NCBI GenBank assembly: GCA_004764695.1
Contig: SMSO01000032.1
Span: 5,207,483 to 5,271,482, forward strand
Length of the DNA: 64,000 nucleotides
Reading direction: 5' to 3'
Source of the DNA: Schizochytrium sp. TIO01
Lineage: Eukaryota > Sar > Bigyra > Thraustochytrida > Thraustochytriidae
This document shows positions 12,896 through 24,200 of the stretch, piece by piece; within the stretch, counting starts at the first letter, position 1; each line of letters begins with the position of its first letter. Position numbers and translations under genes: made by a program. The notes under the pieces are model-generated. The model had not been told where the DNA came from and made no database searches. It saw only the letters and a list, made by a program, of their open reading frames with translations.

Positions 12896-15088
12896 TCTTA
12901 TATTAATTTTATATACCAGTTAAAAGAATAATTATTATTTTAACTTTAATATATATATAGGGGCCAATATTTAGGCTTGTATGTATACCTCTATATTTTA
13001 TGATATCTAGTCAAGGAAGGAGATTTTACTTTCACAAATCTTAAAGGTGTCATTTGTTTCGGAAGTGTGCCGGCAGGGATTTAGAACTATTAAACAAACC
13101 ATGTTATTGAGCACACTCAGTTATTGGTTCATGCCGGGACTTTGAACATAAACTTTTACCTCCAAATTAATACCGAGACAAACTTAGCTGATGCTTTCTT
13201 TCATATATTTTAAACAGGGGATTACACTAAAACCACAGAAGACCTTAACACAGCAGAGGGGGAGAAGGGAACAACCATCTATACCTTTCTTAAGTCCTTA
13301 GAAAAAAATATCATGGTTAGATATTGTCTCTCTGAGGACATGTTCGTATCAGACTACGATGCAGAAGCATTGAATTATTTGTTCTTATCTAGTAATTTGC
13401 GATTTTTTTTAATTTTATTTTTAACTGCGAAAAGTCTATTGTTTAAAAGGCCTTGACATTCATAACTCGAGTCTTCGTATAGTAAGAATCTTCAAGGCAG
13501 ACCTCAGAGGCCGTCCATTGCCAAGACCACAACTTCGCCTCCCCAGTAAGAGGAAGAAGAGCGAGCTCAGAAGTATTGGTCAGATAACTCGATCTTAGCG
13601 TTACACTTATTGTAAGTAGTGCTGGAGCGAAATAAATAAATGTCTGTCGTTGTCGCTTCTTGTTCAGCTTTTTTTTTTTTTTTCCTTTTTCTCTTCCTTA
13701 ACTTGCATGTTGGTTTCGGATTCAACTTTTTAAAATTTGAATTAAATAATAATGATTTAAAGGTTTTTTGAAATCTTTTTTTTTCTGAAGCCGCTCATAC
13801 TTGCACTCTCAGTACCATGTCGCCTAGGACAGTTAAGTTGGAAGGGTTGCTGAATGGAGGCCATGATCGAAAACACACAAATTAAGCTCATTATAATGAT
13901 TAATGATTCTCTAATTTCATGAAGGTCCAGCTTAAATATGTCTAGTCTTGTTATGCTATTTTTATATTTTATCTATTTATTTTTTATTATTTAATAATAA
14001 TAATTTTTATAAATATTATTTTAATAATAATAAAAGCAGCTCCAGGCTCGAGACTCAGATTGGGCGATGCAAAACACAGCTTCACTGCAGATTAGCCTCT
14101 GGATTGTTTACTCTCCAGCCATCATACCTCCTTTTTTATTAGACCCCCTGGCCTACTGCTACTGCATATCAGTCTACCACGATTTGTAATCGATTGCAGC
14201 AGACACTTTCCCAACCACGACAGTCTGAAATGACCGGTTCTAAAAGTAGTGTGTGCGACCCCATCCCTGGGACAACGTCTAGATGAATGGTGAAGACATG
14301 GGTAACAACGCAATGGATTTATACATTTCGAATAAATATCCAATAAATTAAAAAAGCGCTCAATAGTGTTTCGAAGGTTAAGTCAACCACAAGGTCATTA
14401 AAATATGTGAAAAGTTTGTTCAAGTCATATTATAACCAATTTACTTGGATTTTTCATTTTGTTTGTTTCAACAAGTCAAACGTAGAAGAGCGCCGAGCAA
14501 AATAGACATCTGATTCTACTTGTATCCGGCTTACTAACCCGCCAAAATCGGTGCCCACCTCCACCCCCAGCCCAGGCGTGTATGTCTGATTGATGCTTCG
14601 TTCTTTGCTACTCAGGAAAACTTCTTAATTTTGTTCTTCAACTATAAATCTAGCAGGTATGTCTCATCACCTCGTGTACACAGTAGTAGTAGTAGGATTT
14701 ACCAACAAGTACAGAAACAAACCATCGACAAAGCTCAATAATAAACAAGAAACAAAAAAGCTGAAATTTAATCTTGGCTTTTAACTTTGTACTGTCAACT
14801 CCTGACCAAGTATTGCTTTTTTAACTTTTTATCATATGAGGTTACACAGGCAGTAGAAACTACTGTTACGCAGGGTGCTGTGATGAGTTTAGGAGGCGAG
14901 CTTTGAAGTATTTTCAGCTCAGATTGAAATTCATGAAGCGGAGTGAAAGTCTGGTGAATTTAGGGAACTTAGTCTGGCTTGCATGCTCTTTGTACTTGGA
15001 TGTTAGATGTGCTCTACGTGATATACTAAGACACGCGTAATGCATTCATATCTTATGCCTCGGCACCGAATGAAAGAGTGAGATTGGC

Positions 15089-15110
15089 TTTTTTTTTTTT
15101 TTTTTTTTTT
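15089..15110 (+). repeat. Poly-T homopolymer (22 T)
   Basis: An uninterrupted run of T followed by AATAAG. There is no adjacent retroelement coding sequence and no target-site duplication that I could see. Confidence 0.9.
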
Positions 15111-15620
15111 AATAAGAAAAAATGTTTTTATGGTTTTTATATCTATTTTAAATGAGAAAACAAAAAATGTATTAGTTTGACATTTTAATTTCTTCAATGA
15201 TCCTTTTGTAGCCGCACAGCTAGCAAGATTCACGCGTAACTGCAAAAAGAGAGAGTAGGGCTCCAGAGACTGCTTCGTATTTAAAACGTGTCTATAGCCC
15301 CGGGTCTAGGATGAAGAGAGTACGGATTTGGGAATGAGTGGCTAACTTTTCCTAAGTTGTGATGTTAGACAGGGAAAGCCAGAGGCAAAGTAAGGAGACG
15401 AGCATAAAAAACGTTTGTTAATTTTTTTATTAGAAAAAGTTATAGAATATATAATACTTCGTTTTAATCTTTAAAACATTCTTTTAAATAAAAATGAGCA
15501 AAAAGAAAACATAACAAAGTAAAGGCATGTAACAATTGAGAGTTAGGTTCGGAATATACGAATCTGAAAAATATGGAGCCATATACTATCAAAATAGCCC
15601 CAGCCATTCAATAGTACAAC

Positions 15621-15705
15621 ATCAAAATTAAAATCAAAATCAAAACCAAAACCAAAATCAAAACCAAAACCAAAACCAAAACCAAAACCAAACCAAAACC
15701 AAAAC
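15621..15705 (+). repeat. (AAAACC)n-type A/C-rich tract upstream of vWA copy 3
   Basis: About 14 hexamers grading from AAAATC to AAAACC, ending about 107 bp before ATG 15812. The strand shown contains no G over the whole tract. It probably lies in the promoter or 5' leader. The leader of copy 2 is also A/C-rich but has no tandem array. Confidence 0.85.
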
Positions 15706-15811
15706 GCAAGCGCAAGCGACTCTAAGGATTTGCATCGACGAGAGCATTGTGCAATTCTGGCTCAACTAAAGAAGTTTATTGCTCTTACGGTTTTACAGTG
15801 GATTGTAAACC

Positions 15812-17680
15812 ATGCAATCTACTAAAAGCATGCTCTGGCTAGCAGTTCTGGCAACTCTGGCAGTCTTTACGAATGGTTGCGCAGAGTCAGGTGTTACATG
15901 CACGGGCAAGCTCATCAAGATCAAAGGTGCCACGACCACGGTTTGTGGCGATCCAAGCGAATGCTCAGCTGTGTGCTCTGAATACGATGAATGTGTTGCA
16001 TGGACTTACAACGTCAACAACAACAAATGCTCCATCTATGCGACACGTACAAGCACCAAGAAGAACTCCAAGTATGTAACAGGCTCTCGCGACTGCGACG
16101 GAGAGACCACTAGCGAAGGTAACACCCCTGCTCCTACTTTGGCGCCTACACCTGAGCCGACAGAATGTTCAACTTGGCGATATGGCATGTTTGTTGGGTC
16201 TGGAGATGTATTTATGCTATCCAAGGGGGGTGTTGCCGAGCCGGAGGACTGCGAAGCGCTTTGTGCTGCGGAAACGGACTTTAAATGTGTTTGCTGGTCG
16301 CACCACCGCAACGGAGCATCCAAGAACAGAATTTGCGAGCTTTACAAGACCCGACCCAAATTTGTTGAGCAGCCTCAATCGAGCAAGTGGACATCTGGCC
16401 CGTTTGCCTGCCCCACTGCTAACCCCACTGCTAAGCCAACTTCCTACCCGACAGACGCTCCAACACGCTCCCCTACTCCGGAACCTACTGCCTTCCCGAC
16501 AGACGCTCCAACACGCTCCCCTACTCCGGAACCTACTGCCTTCCCGACAGACGCTCCAACACGCTCCCCTACTCCGGAACCTACTGCCTTCCCGACAGAT
16601 GCTCCAACACCCTTCCCTACTCCGGAACCTACTGCCTTCCCGACAGTCGCTCCCACTGATGCTCCAATCACAGTTGAAGAGTTGACACCTGCTCCTACTT
16701 CAGCTCCAATCTATCAGTGCACTGGGCGAGAGCTTGACATTATGTGGATTATGGACAACAGCGCTTCCATCGATCAAAATAGTGGAAAGGGATCGGCGGT
16801 TCTTCAGGAACTTCTGCCTCGTCTGGCCGATGCTTACACGCTCTCAAATGCAAAGACACGTTTTGCCGGGCTCGCGTACAGTACAAAAATTCGTGGCGTT
16901 TCATCAGCTATTAGCAGTACTAAACCCGTTGGTACGAGCCCATTCAATTCGTAAGTTTTCAAAGATTCTAATCCGGCAGAAGGTTGTTTGTTTCTGCGGC
17001 CTAAAGTGGAAATGTATATACTGAAAAGTTATACGCTACGCGAATACCATACTGACTTTTTCATTCGAATGTGATGTAATAACTACAGGGAATCAGCTAT
17101 TTCACCATTTAACTTTGCGATGGACCAGTCTCTGAACACGGGTGGAAAATGGGACGCCTTTGCAGCTGCAATGACTGGAAATGGAAACACTAACACCCCA
17201 CAAGCTTTGCAGGCCGCAAACTACATAATGGGTCTTAGCTCTGCGAATGGAGGCCCTCGCAGCAGTGCTATTAAGATTGTGATTCTCTTTACAGATGGTA
17301 ACCCCAACATGCGAGCATACACATCTTGTGGTGACATCCCAACAGATGATAGTTCTAATACAGTTTCAGATATGAAAGACATGGCATGCACGGAATGGCT
17401 AGTATATCAGCTCATCAACAACAATGATGTCTACTTCATCAACGTGCAGATTGGTAAGGACATCAAGGCTAAATTTCTCCAATACTGCCTGGATCTTCCC
17501 GCTGTGAATGGTAACCAACCACTCCCGATTCAAACCATCAAGGCTACCTTCGACAATATCCAAGACACAGTCGACAATATCATCCAAGCTAGTTGCATTG
17601 ACTCGACGTTTGCAACACCTCAGGACGTAACTTTCAAGTACACAACTGCAAATACTTGCGCCAACCAAAATACTCTTTAA
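15812..17680 (+). CDS. Secreted PAN/Apple-like and vWA domain protein with long repeat stalk (family copy 3)
   Basis: A 576-residue secreted protein starting at ATG 15812 (A at -3). The signal peptide is about residues 1-22 (MQSTKSMLWLAVLATLAVFTNG). PAN/Apple-like modules span about 23-95 and 119-200. A Pro/Thr stalk (201-300) holds four 16-residue repeats, PTDAPTRSPTPEPTAF. The vWA domain spans about 305-560. Its MIDAS residues are visible: D315, S317 and S319, a Thr in NTNTPQAL (about 414-416), and D449 in FTDG. One phase-2 intron, 16951-17088 (GTAAGT/ACAG), splits Ser380. Five cysteines after the intron are shared with copies 1 and 2 and probably form conserved disulfides. There is no transmembrane or GPI tail, so it is likely extracellular. 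Its role (adhesion, matrix or ligand binding) is inferred from the domains only. Confidence 0.92.
16447..16641 (+). repeat. 48-bp in-frame tandem repeat (four units plus a start of a fifth)
   Basis: Units begin at 16447, 16495, 16543, 16591 and (partial) 16639, exactly 48 bp apart. The first three are identical at the DNA level, and the fourth differs at a few bases (TRS becomes TPF). They encode the 16-residue stalk unit of vWA copy 3. DNA identity including third positions indicates very recent expansion. Confidence 0.95.
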
Positions 17681-19301
17681 TGTCTCAATCTCGCAAATGA
17701 AGAAATCTTACTTTTAACGATACACTATTTTCTTAAGATTGCACAGAGAGGTCGCTCAAACAGGCATGCTTTGACATGTGGTTTCGCGCTGATCTTGCTG
17801 GAGCGGTTTTTTAAATGTGTAAGCAAAACAAATGAGGTTCTTACCCACCAAATAACCATGTAGACAATGCATGGCGGAATGCTCTGTGCCCAGCCTGATA
17901 AACAATAATGGAGTAGACTGTTTTGAAATCAGTGCAAACAGTCATATTGTAATAAGGCAACTCCTGGGACATACTGAGCAATACATATACCGATTTTAAA
18001 GCAAAGTCTGAAGTAATGACCTTGGAGAAGAAAATACGAAACTAAACGCTTCATATCTGTACCATGCAAACGATATCTCTTTTCATCTAGTTAATGTAAA
18101 TTGAATTGCGTCAAAGAAAATAAGGGTTTGTAGATCGTTAAATCTTAGGATTTTCTTCCCCAAACCGTTTTCAACCATTTTTAACTAATCACAGCTCGCC
18201 TTTACCATCTAAGGCAAGCCCCCTATACTCAAAAAAACAACTTTCAGCACTAACAAATAGAGTATAGATACCTCCAACTATTTAGCGATACTTCATCTAT
18301 GTGTTTTGCTGGACTATGAAGTGGGGAAACCTGCAGTTAAGCTTAATTATGTTGCGGAGGCTTCGCAACGCATACTCTTTTCCCATGAATATCCGCTCCC
18401 AATTTTTATTATATAAATAGTTTATATATCTTGTTACGAGCACTGAAAAAAAAATTAAGATCTTCGATCGAGGGAATTTGTCGACAAGACTTCACCAGAG
18501 TTCAGGGCAGCCTTTGGTCAAGACCTCATGGGCACAAGGCTTGCAATAGAATAAAACTAGACAAGTAGACTTACATGGTTGAGAAAGTAAGAATTAAAAG
18601 TGTGACTGCACATTTCCTATAACCATTTATGGTGCAACTTGAATTGATGGCTGAAGAGGTTGTGTTAACCTAACCCGTCAATTTTTATCTAACACAGTTC
18701 AAGGATGCTGGATCCTCCTAACTCTTACATGAATTAGTCTGCCTTGATATTCGTTTCGCAAGGGCAGCAGCTCGCTGACTCTTAAATCTAACCTTCCCAA
18801 AGATTCTTGGCTTCATCTTCATTGTCAACCTCCAGCTGACCAGATTTATCCTACAGGACTATAGAAAATTCTTTAAATGTAATACAATTACAAAACATCA
18901 CGTGGCAACGGTGCAATTACCTGGTATGGTTTCACACCCCAAAAAAGATTTTTTACATGCACTTCATTGTCGTACGTATGGAGAGTTTGAATCCTGGCGA
19001 AACTATGTAGGCCAAAATTAATACGTGAATATTTGTGCCACATTATGAATGACTATGAAAGCCTATTTAGCCTCTATCGAAGCATTCCGCGTGTTTGAAC
19101 AGTTCCATTTTTGATTCAGCAGTTCATGGCATCAACACTGCCATATGTTTCAACGGTTTATACATAAGATATTATTTTCGTCTTATTTTCGTCTTAAAAG
19201 ATAGAAACTTTTAAACCAACAATGTAATTTCTTGAAAGGGTAGAATAAACAAACAATCAAACAACGAAACATAAAGTTATTTAGTCTGGTATTTACATCG
19301 T
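17681..19301. other. Intergenic; no gene supported
   Basis: This 1.6 kb lies between two convergent genes (vWA copy 3 and the MFS transporter). It is A+T-rich, with only short frames and no clear repeat, and probably contains both 3' flanks. Confidence 0.6.
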
Positions 19302-21248
19302 CTACTCATGCAAGGTAGATGACGAGGGGTCGATTTTAGCTTCATCTGAAGGGCTCAAAGCTGTAACCTCTTGTTGGTCTTTTTTAATGTCAAATCGTGC
19401 CACTACGGTGCACACAATTCCTAAAATAAGTGCGTAAATTCCAAGAAGAATAAAGGGAGCTTGAACAATCCAGTCATCGAATAAACGACCTCCTGCGTAG
19501 GAAATGAAGATAATACCAAGAGAACCAACAAAAGAGTACATGCCTGCAATTCCGCCCCGCTGTTGGGGATGGTAAGTCATCTGACGAGCAACAGCGATTT
19601 GAGCAACCACCACAAGACCAATTTCGCCCACTCCCCAGATCATAGCAATTCCATAGGTACTGGTTGCAGTTGGGTCCGAGATCGCCAGCGTACATAGATA
19701 CCCAATACCGGCAAAAACAGCTGCTACGGCTAGAGCATTATAAATGTTTTTAAAGCGTCCACCGTAGTATCCAATCCAGATTGCTGCAATGAGACCAAGA
19801 GCTTGAGCAGTACCAGTAATTCGCGAAGCTCTTGTATAGGCGCTTGGACACGCCTGTTTACTGAGATTCTCCAACAACTCGCCACAGACAGAGGAATCGC
19901 CAGTTGTGGACTCTACACAAAGTCCTGACTCCTGGTATTGTAACGCAACCCACAACGGAAGGTATGTAGTCACCACCACTGTAGCACCGCGAGCAGCGAA
20001 ACCTGAGAGATAAGAAACAAGTAAATGAGGATCCTTCCGAGAAATTTGATATAGTTCAATGAGACGTTCTTTGAGAGGGCGCCTCTCAACCAATTTTTCA
20101 AGCTCACCGTTGTCATCAGAAACTACAGCACGATTGTCCACAGCCCAAAAAGTCAAAGCAATCATAAGAAGTGGCATAATCATGTAAATGTAATATGCTG
20201 CCTCGAGACAAGTTGCTGTGGCTACTGGTCCCATGAAAACAAAGACTCCAACAAGAGCTCCGCAACCAGAGGCAACTCCTACCAAGCCAGTACCAAGTCC
20301 AAGTGAAGAGCTCGCTACCACGTCGGCGAGAATGATTGTCATTCCGCAAGTGAGGGATGAAGAACCGAACGCAAATATGATGCGTGCCATGAGGAGTCCT
20401 GGGTAAATCGTATTACCATTTGGAAAGACAATGAGCGAAATGATGGTAAGACCAAGTCCGCCAACAAGAAGCACTCGGCGACCGAAACGATCTGCTACAA
20501 ATCCCCAAAACAATACGCCTACCATAGAAAAGAGTTCATCGACCACGCCTAGCGTGCCGGTCAGCGTACCAAATTCGTCAGAACTCGCTCCGTAGATGTC
20601 GGCAAGAAGAAAGGCTTGCATTCCATTGACAAAAGCAAGGGTCATGATGGCAATAAAGCACAAAAAGAGGAGTGCTGCAAAATGCCGAAAAGTCTTGCCT
20701 GGGTTCAAATCAACCGCTTTCTTAGGGTTAATATTAAGTCCCCTTTTTTTTCGCCAGCATAGCCAACATCCACACACAGATCCAACCAAGACAAAAATCG
20801 CAAGGAAGACAAGACCAATAAAAAGTCTAAGGTTTGCCAGGATCCAATTGCTGCTTCCTTCAACGGTGTCATAAGCATCAAGCAACACGCAAGTTTGGGC
20901 TGCTTGGGATGCAATACCACTCATCACGTCCGGATTGTAGTAGTTGCATGGTTCGCTCGTGCTGTTGACCTGAAGTGCATCAGGGTCCGTAAGGTAAGTC
21001 GTGTTATCACAAAGGTAAAGAACTTGGCTTCCACTCGCCGCCGTACGTAGGCGTTCAATAATATCATTCACCACATTACCATCCTCATCAAGCTCTGCGC
21101 ATCCAACTGCTTGGCATAACTTATAGTCAATACCTACTAAGCTCGAATACGAGTTGTATCCATAAGCAATCAGGCAATAGGTGTCACAGCTTGTTTCAAC
21201 AAGATAGCCATGGTTTTCAGTTGTGGAGTCAACACATGTAAACGTCAT
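19302..21248 (-). CDS. Major facilitator superfamily transporter with N-terminal ectodomain
   Basis: A 648-residue single-exon membrane transporter. Residues 1-137 form a hydrophilic, Cys-containing segment with N-glycosylation sequons (NTT, NST). A single hydrophobic segment follows (about 138-165) with a basic WRKKRG stop. The 12-helix MFS core begins at about 190. The MFS loop signature GFVADRFGRR is at 249-258, and a related EKLVERRPLKERL-type cytosolic loop separates the two halves. The first hydrophobic segment would act as a signal anchor, placing the N-terminus outside and the C-terminus inside. MFS proteins move small solutes by facilitated or ion-coupled transport; the substrate cannot be told. 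The first in-frame ATG is 21248, but it has C at -3, unlike most genes here, so an upstream start exon remains possible. The reading frame is open back to 21308 without another ATG. Confidence 0.88.
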   Translation of the reverse strand: MTFTCVDSTTENHGYLVETSCDTYCLIAYGYNSYSSLVGIDYKLCQAVGCAELDEDGNVVNDIIERLRTAASGSQVLYLCDNTTYLTDPDALQVNSTSEPCNYYNPDVMSGIASQAAQTCVLLDAYDTVEGSSNWILANLRLFIGLVFLAIFVLVGSVCGCWLCWRKKRGLNINPKKAVDLNPGKTFRHFAALLFLCFIAIMTLAFVNGMQAFLLADIYGASSDEFGTLTGTLGVVDELFSMVGVLFWGFVADRFGRRVLLVGGLGLTIISLIVFPNGNTIYPGLLMARIIFAFGSSSLTCGMTIILADVVASSSLGLGTGLVGVASGCGALVGVFVFMGPVATATCLEAAYYIYMIMPLLMIALTFWAVDNRAVVSDDNGELEKLVERRPLKERLIELYQISRKDPHLLVSYLSGFAARGATVVVTTYLPLWVALQYQESGLCVESTTGDSSVCGELLENLSKQACPSAYTRASRITGTAQALGLIAAIWIGYYGGRFKNIYNALAVAAVFAGIGYLCTLAISDPTATSTYGIAMIWGVGEIGLVVVAQIAVARQMTYHPQQRGGIAGMYSFVGSLGIIFISYAGGRLFDDWIVQAPFILLGIYALILGIVCTVVARFDIKKDQQEVTALSPSDEAKIDPSSSTLHE

Positions 21249-24200
21249 GAGTTTCTTCTTGCTCAGTAAGATACGATCACCTTCTCTCTCTCTAACGTAT
21301 TTGTTCAAAATTCGTAGAGTTGTCTTCTAGACTTCCTCTGCTTCAACCCTGATCAAAGCCTTGATCTTGAAACTTGCAACCCCAAGATTCCTCGAAAGGT
21401 GCAATTGTACGTTTTGGTTTTGCTGGTATTAGGTACTCCTTTTCTCTGCCGGATCCTGAAGAACTACAGTTTGTTAAGTATGAGGGAGGTAGCTGGCGCT
21501 TGCAGAAAACATCGATTAGCCTTGTTTGAGCTGAGGAATTGCTGTATGTACTCGGAGAATGCTCACTCTACCTCTGTTGGTACGTAGCGGGTTGACGTTG
21601 AATCGGCCGTCTCCTTTCAACTGACCTTAAGACGCAACAAGTATCATGGGTCTTGGGATTTCTAGCGTCTGAAACATCTATCCATCAGACATCCTTAGGT
21701 AAGTAAGTAAACTCAATAGAAAATACCAAGGAGGGTTCTTCCTTGGTTGCATTGCATTGAAAGCGCGACTTACTCCTACAATATCAAATCTAGCGCTATC
21801 AATCAATCAATCCATCAATTAACACACTGCAAAACACCTTATCTCAGGTCCTGCACGTGCGCAAGGATGTTTCAGTGCTCGCATATGTTATGTGCACCCA
21901 ATCTTAGAAACCTTACTCAGTAGTGCAGATGCCTGACCTACTACCTAGGCTGCGTTTCGAGCTCGAGCATTGCAACCCTGTATCGGCGAGCGACCAAAAG
22001 CAAAACCTGCGACAGTGGATGTGTGCACAAGAAAACCAATGGAAGCACGCACGCTCGTGCTCAGGTCGGAAGTGTAATAAGCATTTCGACGTCAGGTGAG
22101 TTTTTGCGACTTCAATTTGCAGATCAAAGTTGCGAAGGCTCGGGAGACGGGCTTTCGTGGAGTCCTGCACTTTCTTCCTCCAGATTGTTTCCATCTTCCT
22201 CTGGTCTGGTCGTGAGAGTGTGCTCCTTAAGAGGGAATAAAGGCTTCACTTCACGCGGTTGCCCATCCTCACATCACGGGCATGCCATGGACCGAGCCCT
22301 GCGCGAGAGAGACTCGTAGGAAAGGGGCCTTTTACTTCGATGGCCTGCAACTTAATTCGCTGCGACCCTAAATTAGAGGCGCAATACTTCTTCGCGCTTT
22401 GGAGGAAACGTAGAAAACCAGGGTAAAAAAGCAGGCCTGATCTCCTGCCTAGAATCTCGAAGTTGTTTCCCCTTTGAGTCAAGACATGGTGTTAGAAAAG
22501 GACTTGAAAGTTCCCTGCCGCTCTAAACGTGGAACTTGTGACAGCACCATCGTATCAACTCCCACCCGTGTTTTCTGAATAACGCCATGGCCTTGCGAAT
22601 AGCAACCCACCAGCTCAAACGAGGGAAATGCACATCATCACCACCTGCGTATACCTACCTAGCATTTTTCAAGTGAAAGATCTTTCATTTGCTGCAGCCG
22701 TCTACTTCGCTGCGTCTTCTCTTGTTTCAACTCAGAGTCGAGCAACCTCGGGCCCACAGCCTGAGTCCATTCATACATCTCCTGGCCTTGAAGTGGCTTT
22801 CTCTGCACCTATTTTTCAATCAGAGAAACCTCTTCAGTCTGATGCCTTCCGGGTCTTTGCTATGTGTATCAGGAAAAACTTCAGACTGGTGGCCAGGGAG
22901 CATGGAGCTACCGCTTTCCTTCTCCTTTTCCTGACTTTGGCTCACCAAAACAGTGGCAGATAGATCGCTTTCAGGCAAGACCTCAAGGTATTTCAAGGTT
23001 GCGTTTCGACTCAGACAGAAATACGATCTGTCAAAAGACAGAGAATAGCTAGCTAGGTCTTGAAACAAAAGCCAATCATTTATTTTAAAAATAGATTGCC
23101 CACCTCGCGATGTGATGACACAACTTCAGGTCGGTGTCGACCGAGTTGATGTATAAGATTGTGCACACCTCCCCTACTTTTACTTTTTCCCATCAATAGG
23201 CGCCAACTTTCAGAGAAATGCTGGCATGGGGTTTGACTGCATCAGATATCCACACGTTCGAGCCACCAACCTATCTGTCGAGCAGGTGCAGGAGCCCCAA
23301 ATGCAAAGCATTCAAGGATTTGAGACGCGTTCTGACGAAGACTTTGTAGTTTCCACCATTCACGAGAGAAGGGACCAACAAAAGTGGGAAAAACGCTTTT
23401 GGCACCTTTTACGAGATCTAATTCGTCGCTCTTTTCAAGCTTTTCATTTCTTTTTACTTCTTCTTCTTCCTGAGAAGAATGGAAAGAAGCCCTGTCTCAG
23501 AAGATTGCATGAAGGAATGCATTCATTTCCAACCACGCGATTTAAGGGCCGATCAAAACTTGCTCGAGCCTAGATCCTTCTGCCGTGCAGTGCAGCGAAA
23601 ACCAACCAGAGCAGAGCAGAGCAGAGCAGAACCTCCACCTCCGGCGGAGACCATATCGTCCATCTTCACCTCACGATGCATCAGATTGGCCAGCCAATGC
23701 GCAATCCAACTAACTAACTTCCTCTGTCTGTACCTTCTGCCCACGCCGTGACAGTCAGTCTCGCGGGTTCCCTTAAGTCTCGTGCACTCACGCGCCGGAC
23801 CCCATTATAAGGGAACCCGCACGTCGTGTGGGGTCACACGATGCCCACAGATGAGCGATGACGGAGGACGGGATGAACTGCGCGAGGGAGGCCAAGGCGG
23901 CGAAGCGTGCAGGCGTGTGCTCCTCGACAGGGACCGCCTCGAAAAAGCCCATGCACGTCTTCAAGATCGCAGTCGCTTTCTTGGAAAGATCTGCCCAACG
24001 CGAAGGTTCGATCTCCGGTCGGTTCCCTTGTTCAAAGTCCGCCTGACTCAGATTAGATACCTTAGGTGCGCACATACATCTTCGCAGAATGGATTCTCTC
24101 GCAGCACGAAGAAAACAAAAACGCGCCGCTGCAGCACGTGCAGATGGCTAGCTTCCTGTTGGCATGGATAGCACTGCCCTTGGACACCTGCGATGGTTTT

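Noticed and set aside
15621-15705. Interstitial telomere
   Set aside because: Known stramenopile telomeres are TTAGGG-like; GGTTTT units are graded and imperfect and lie next to a gene leader.
16444-16671. Minus-strand Gly/Val/Ser repeat frame (VGKAVGSGVG units)
   Set aside because: It is the complement of the 48-bp stalk repeat of vWA copy 3.
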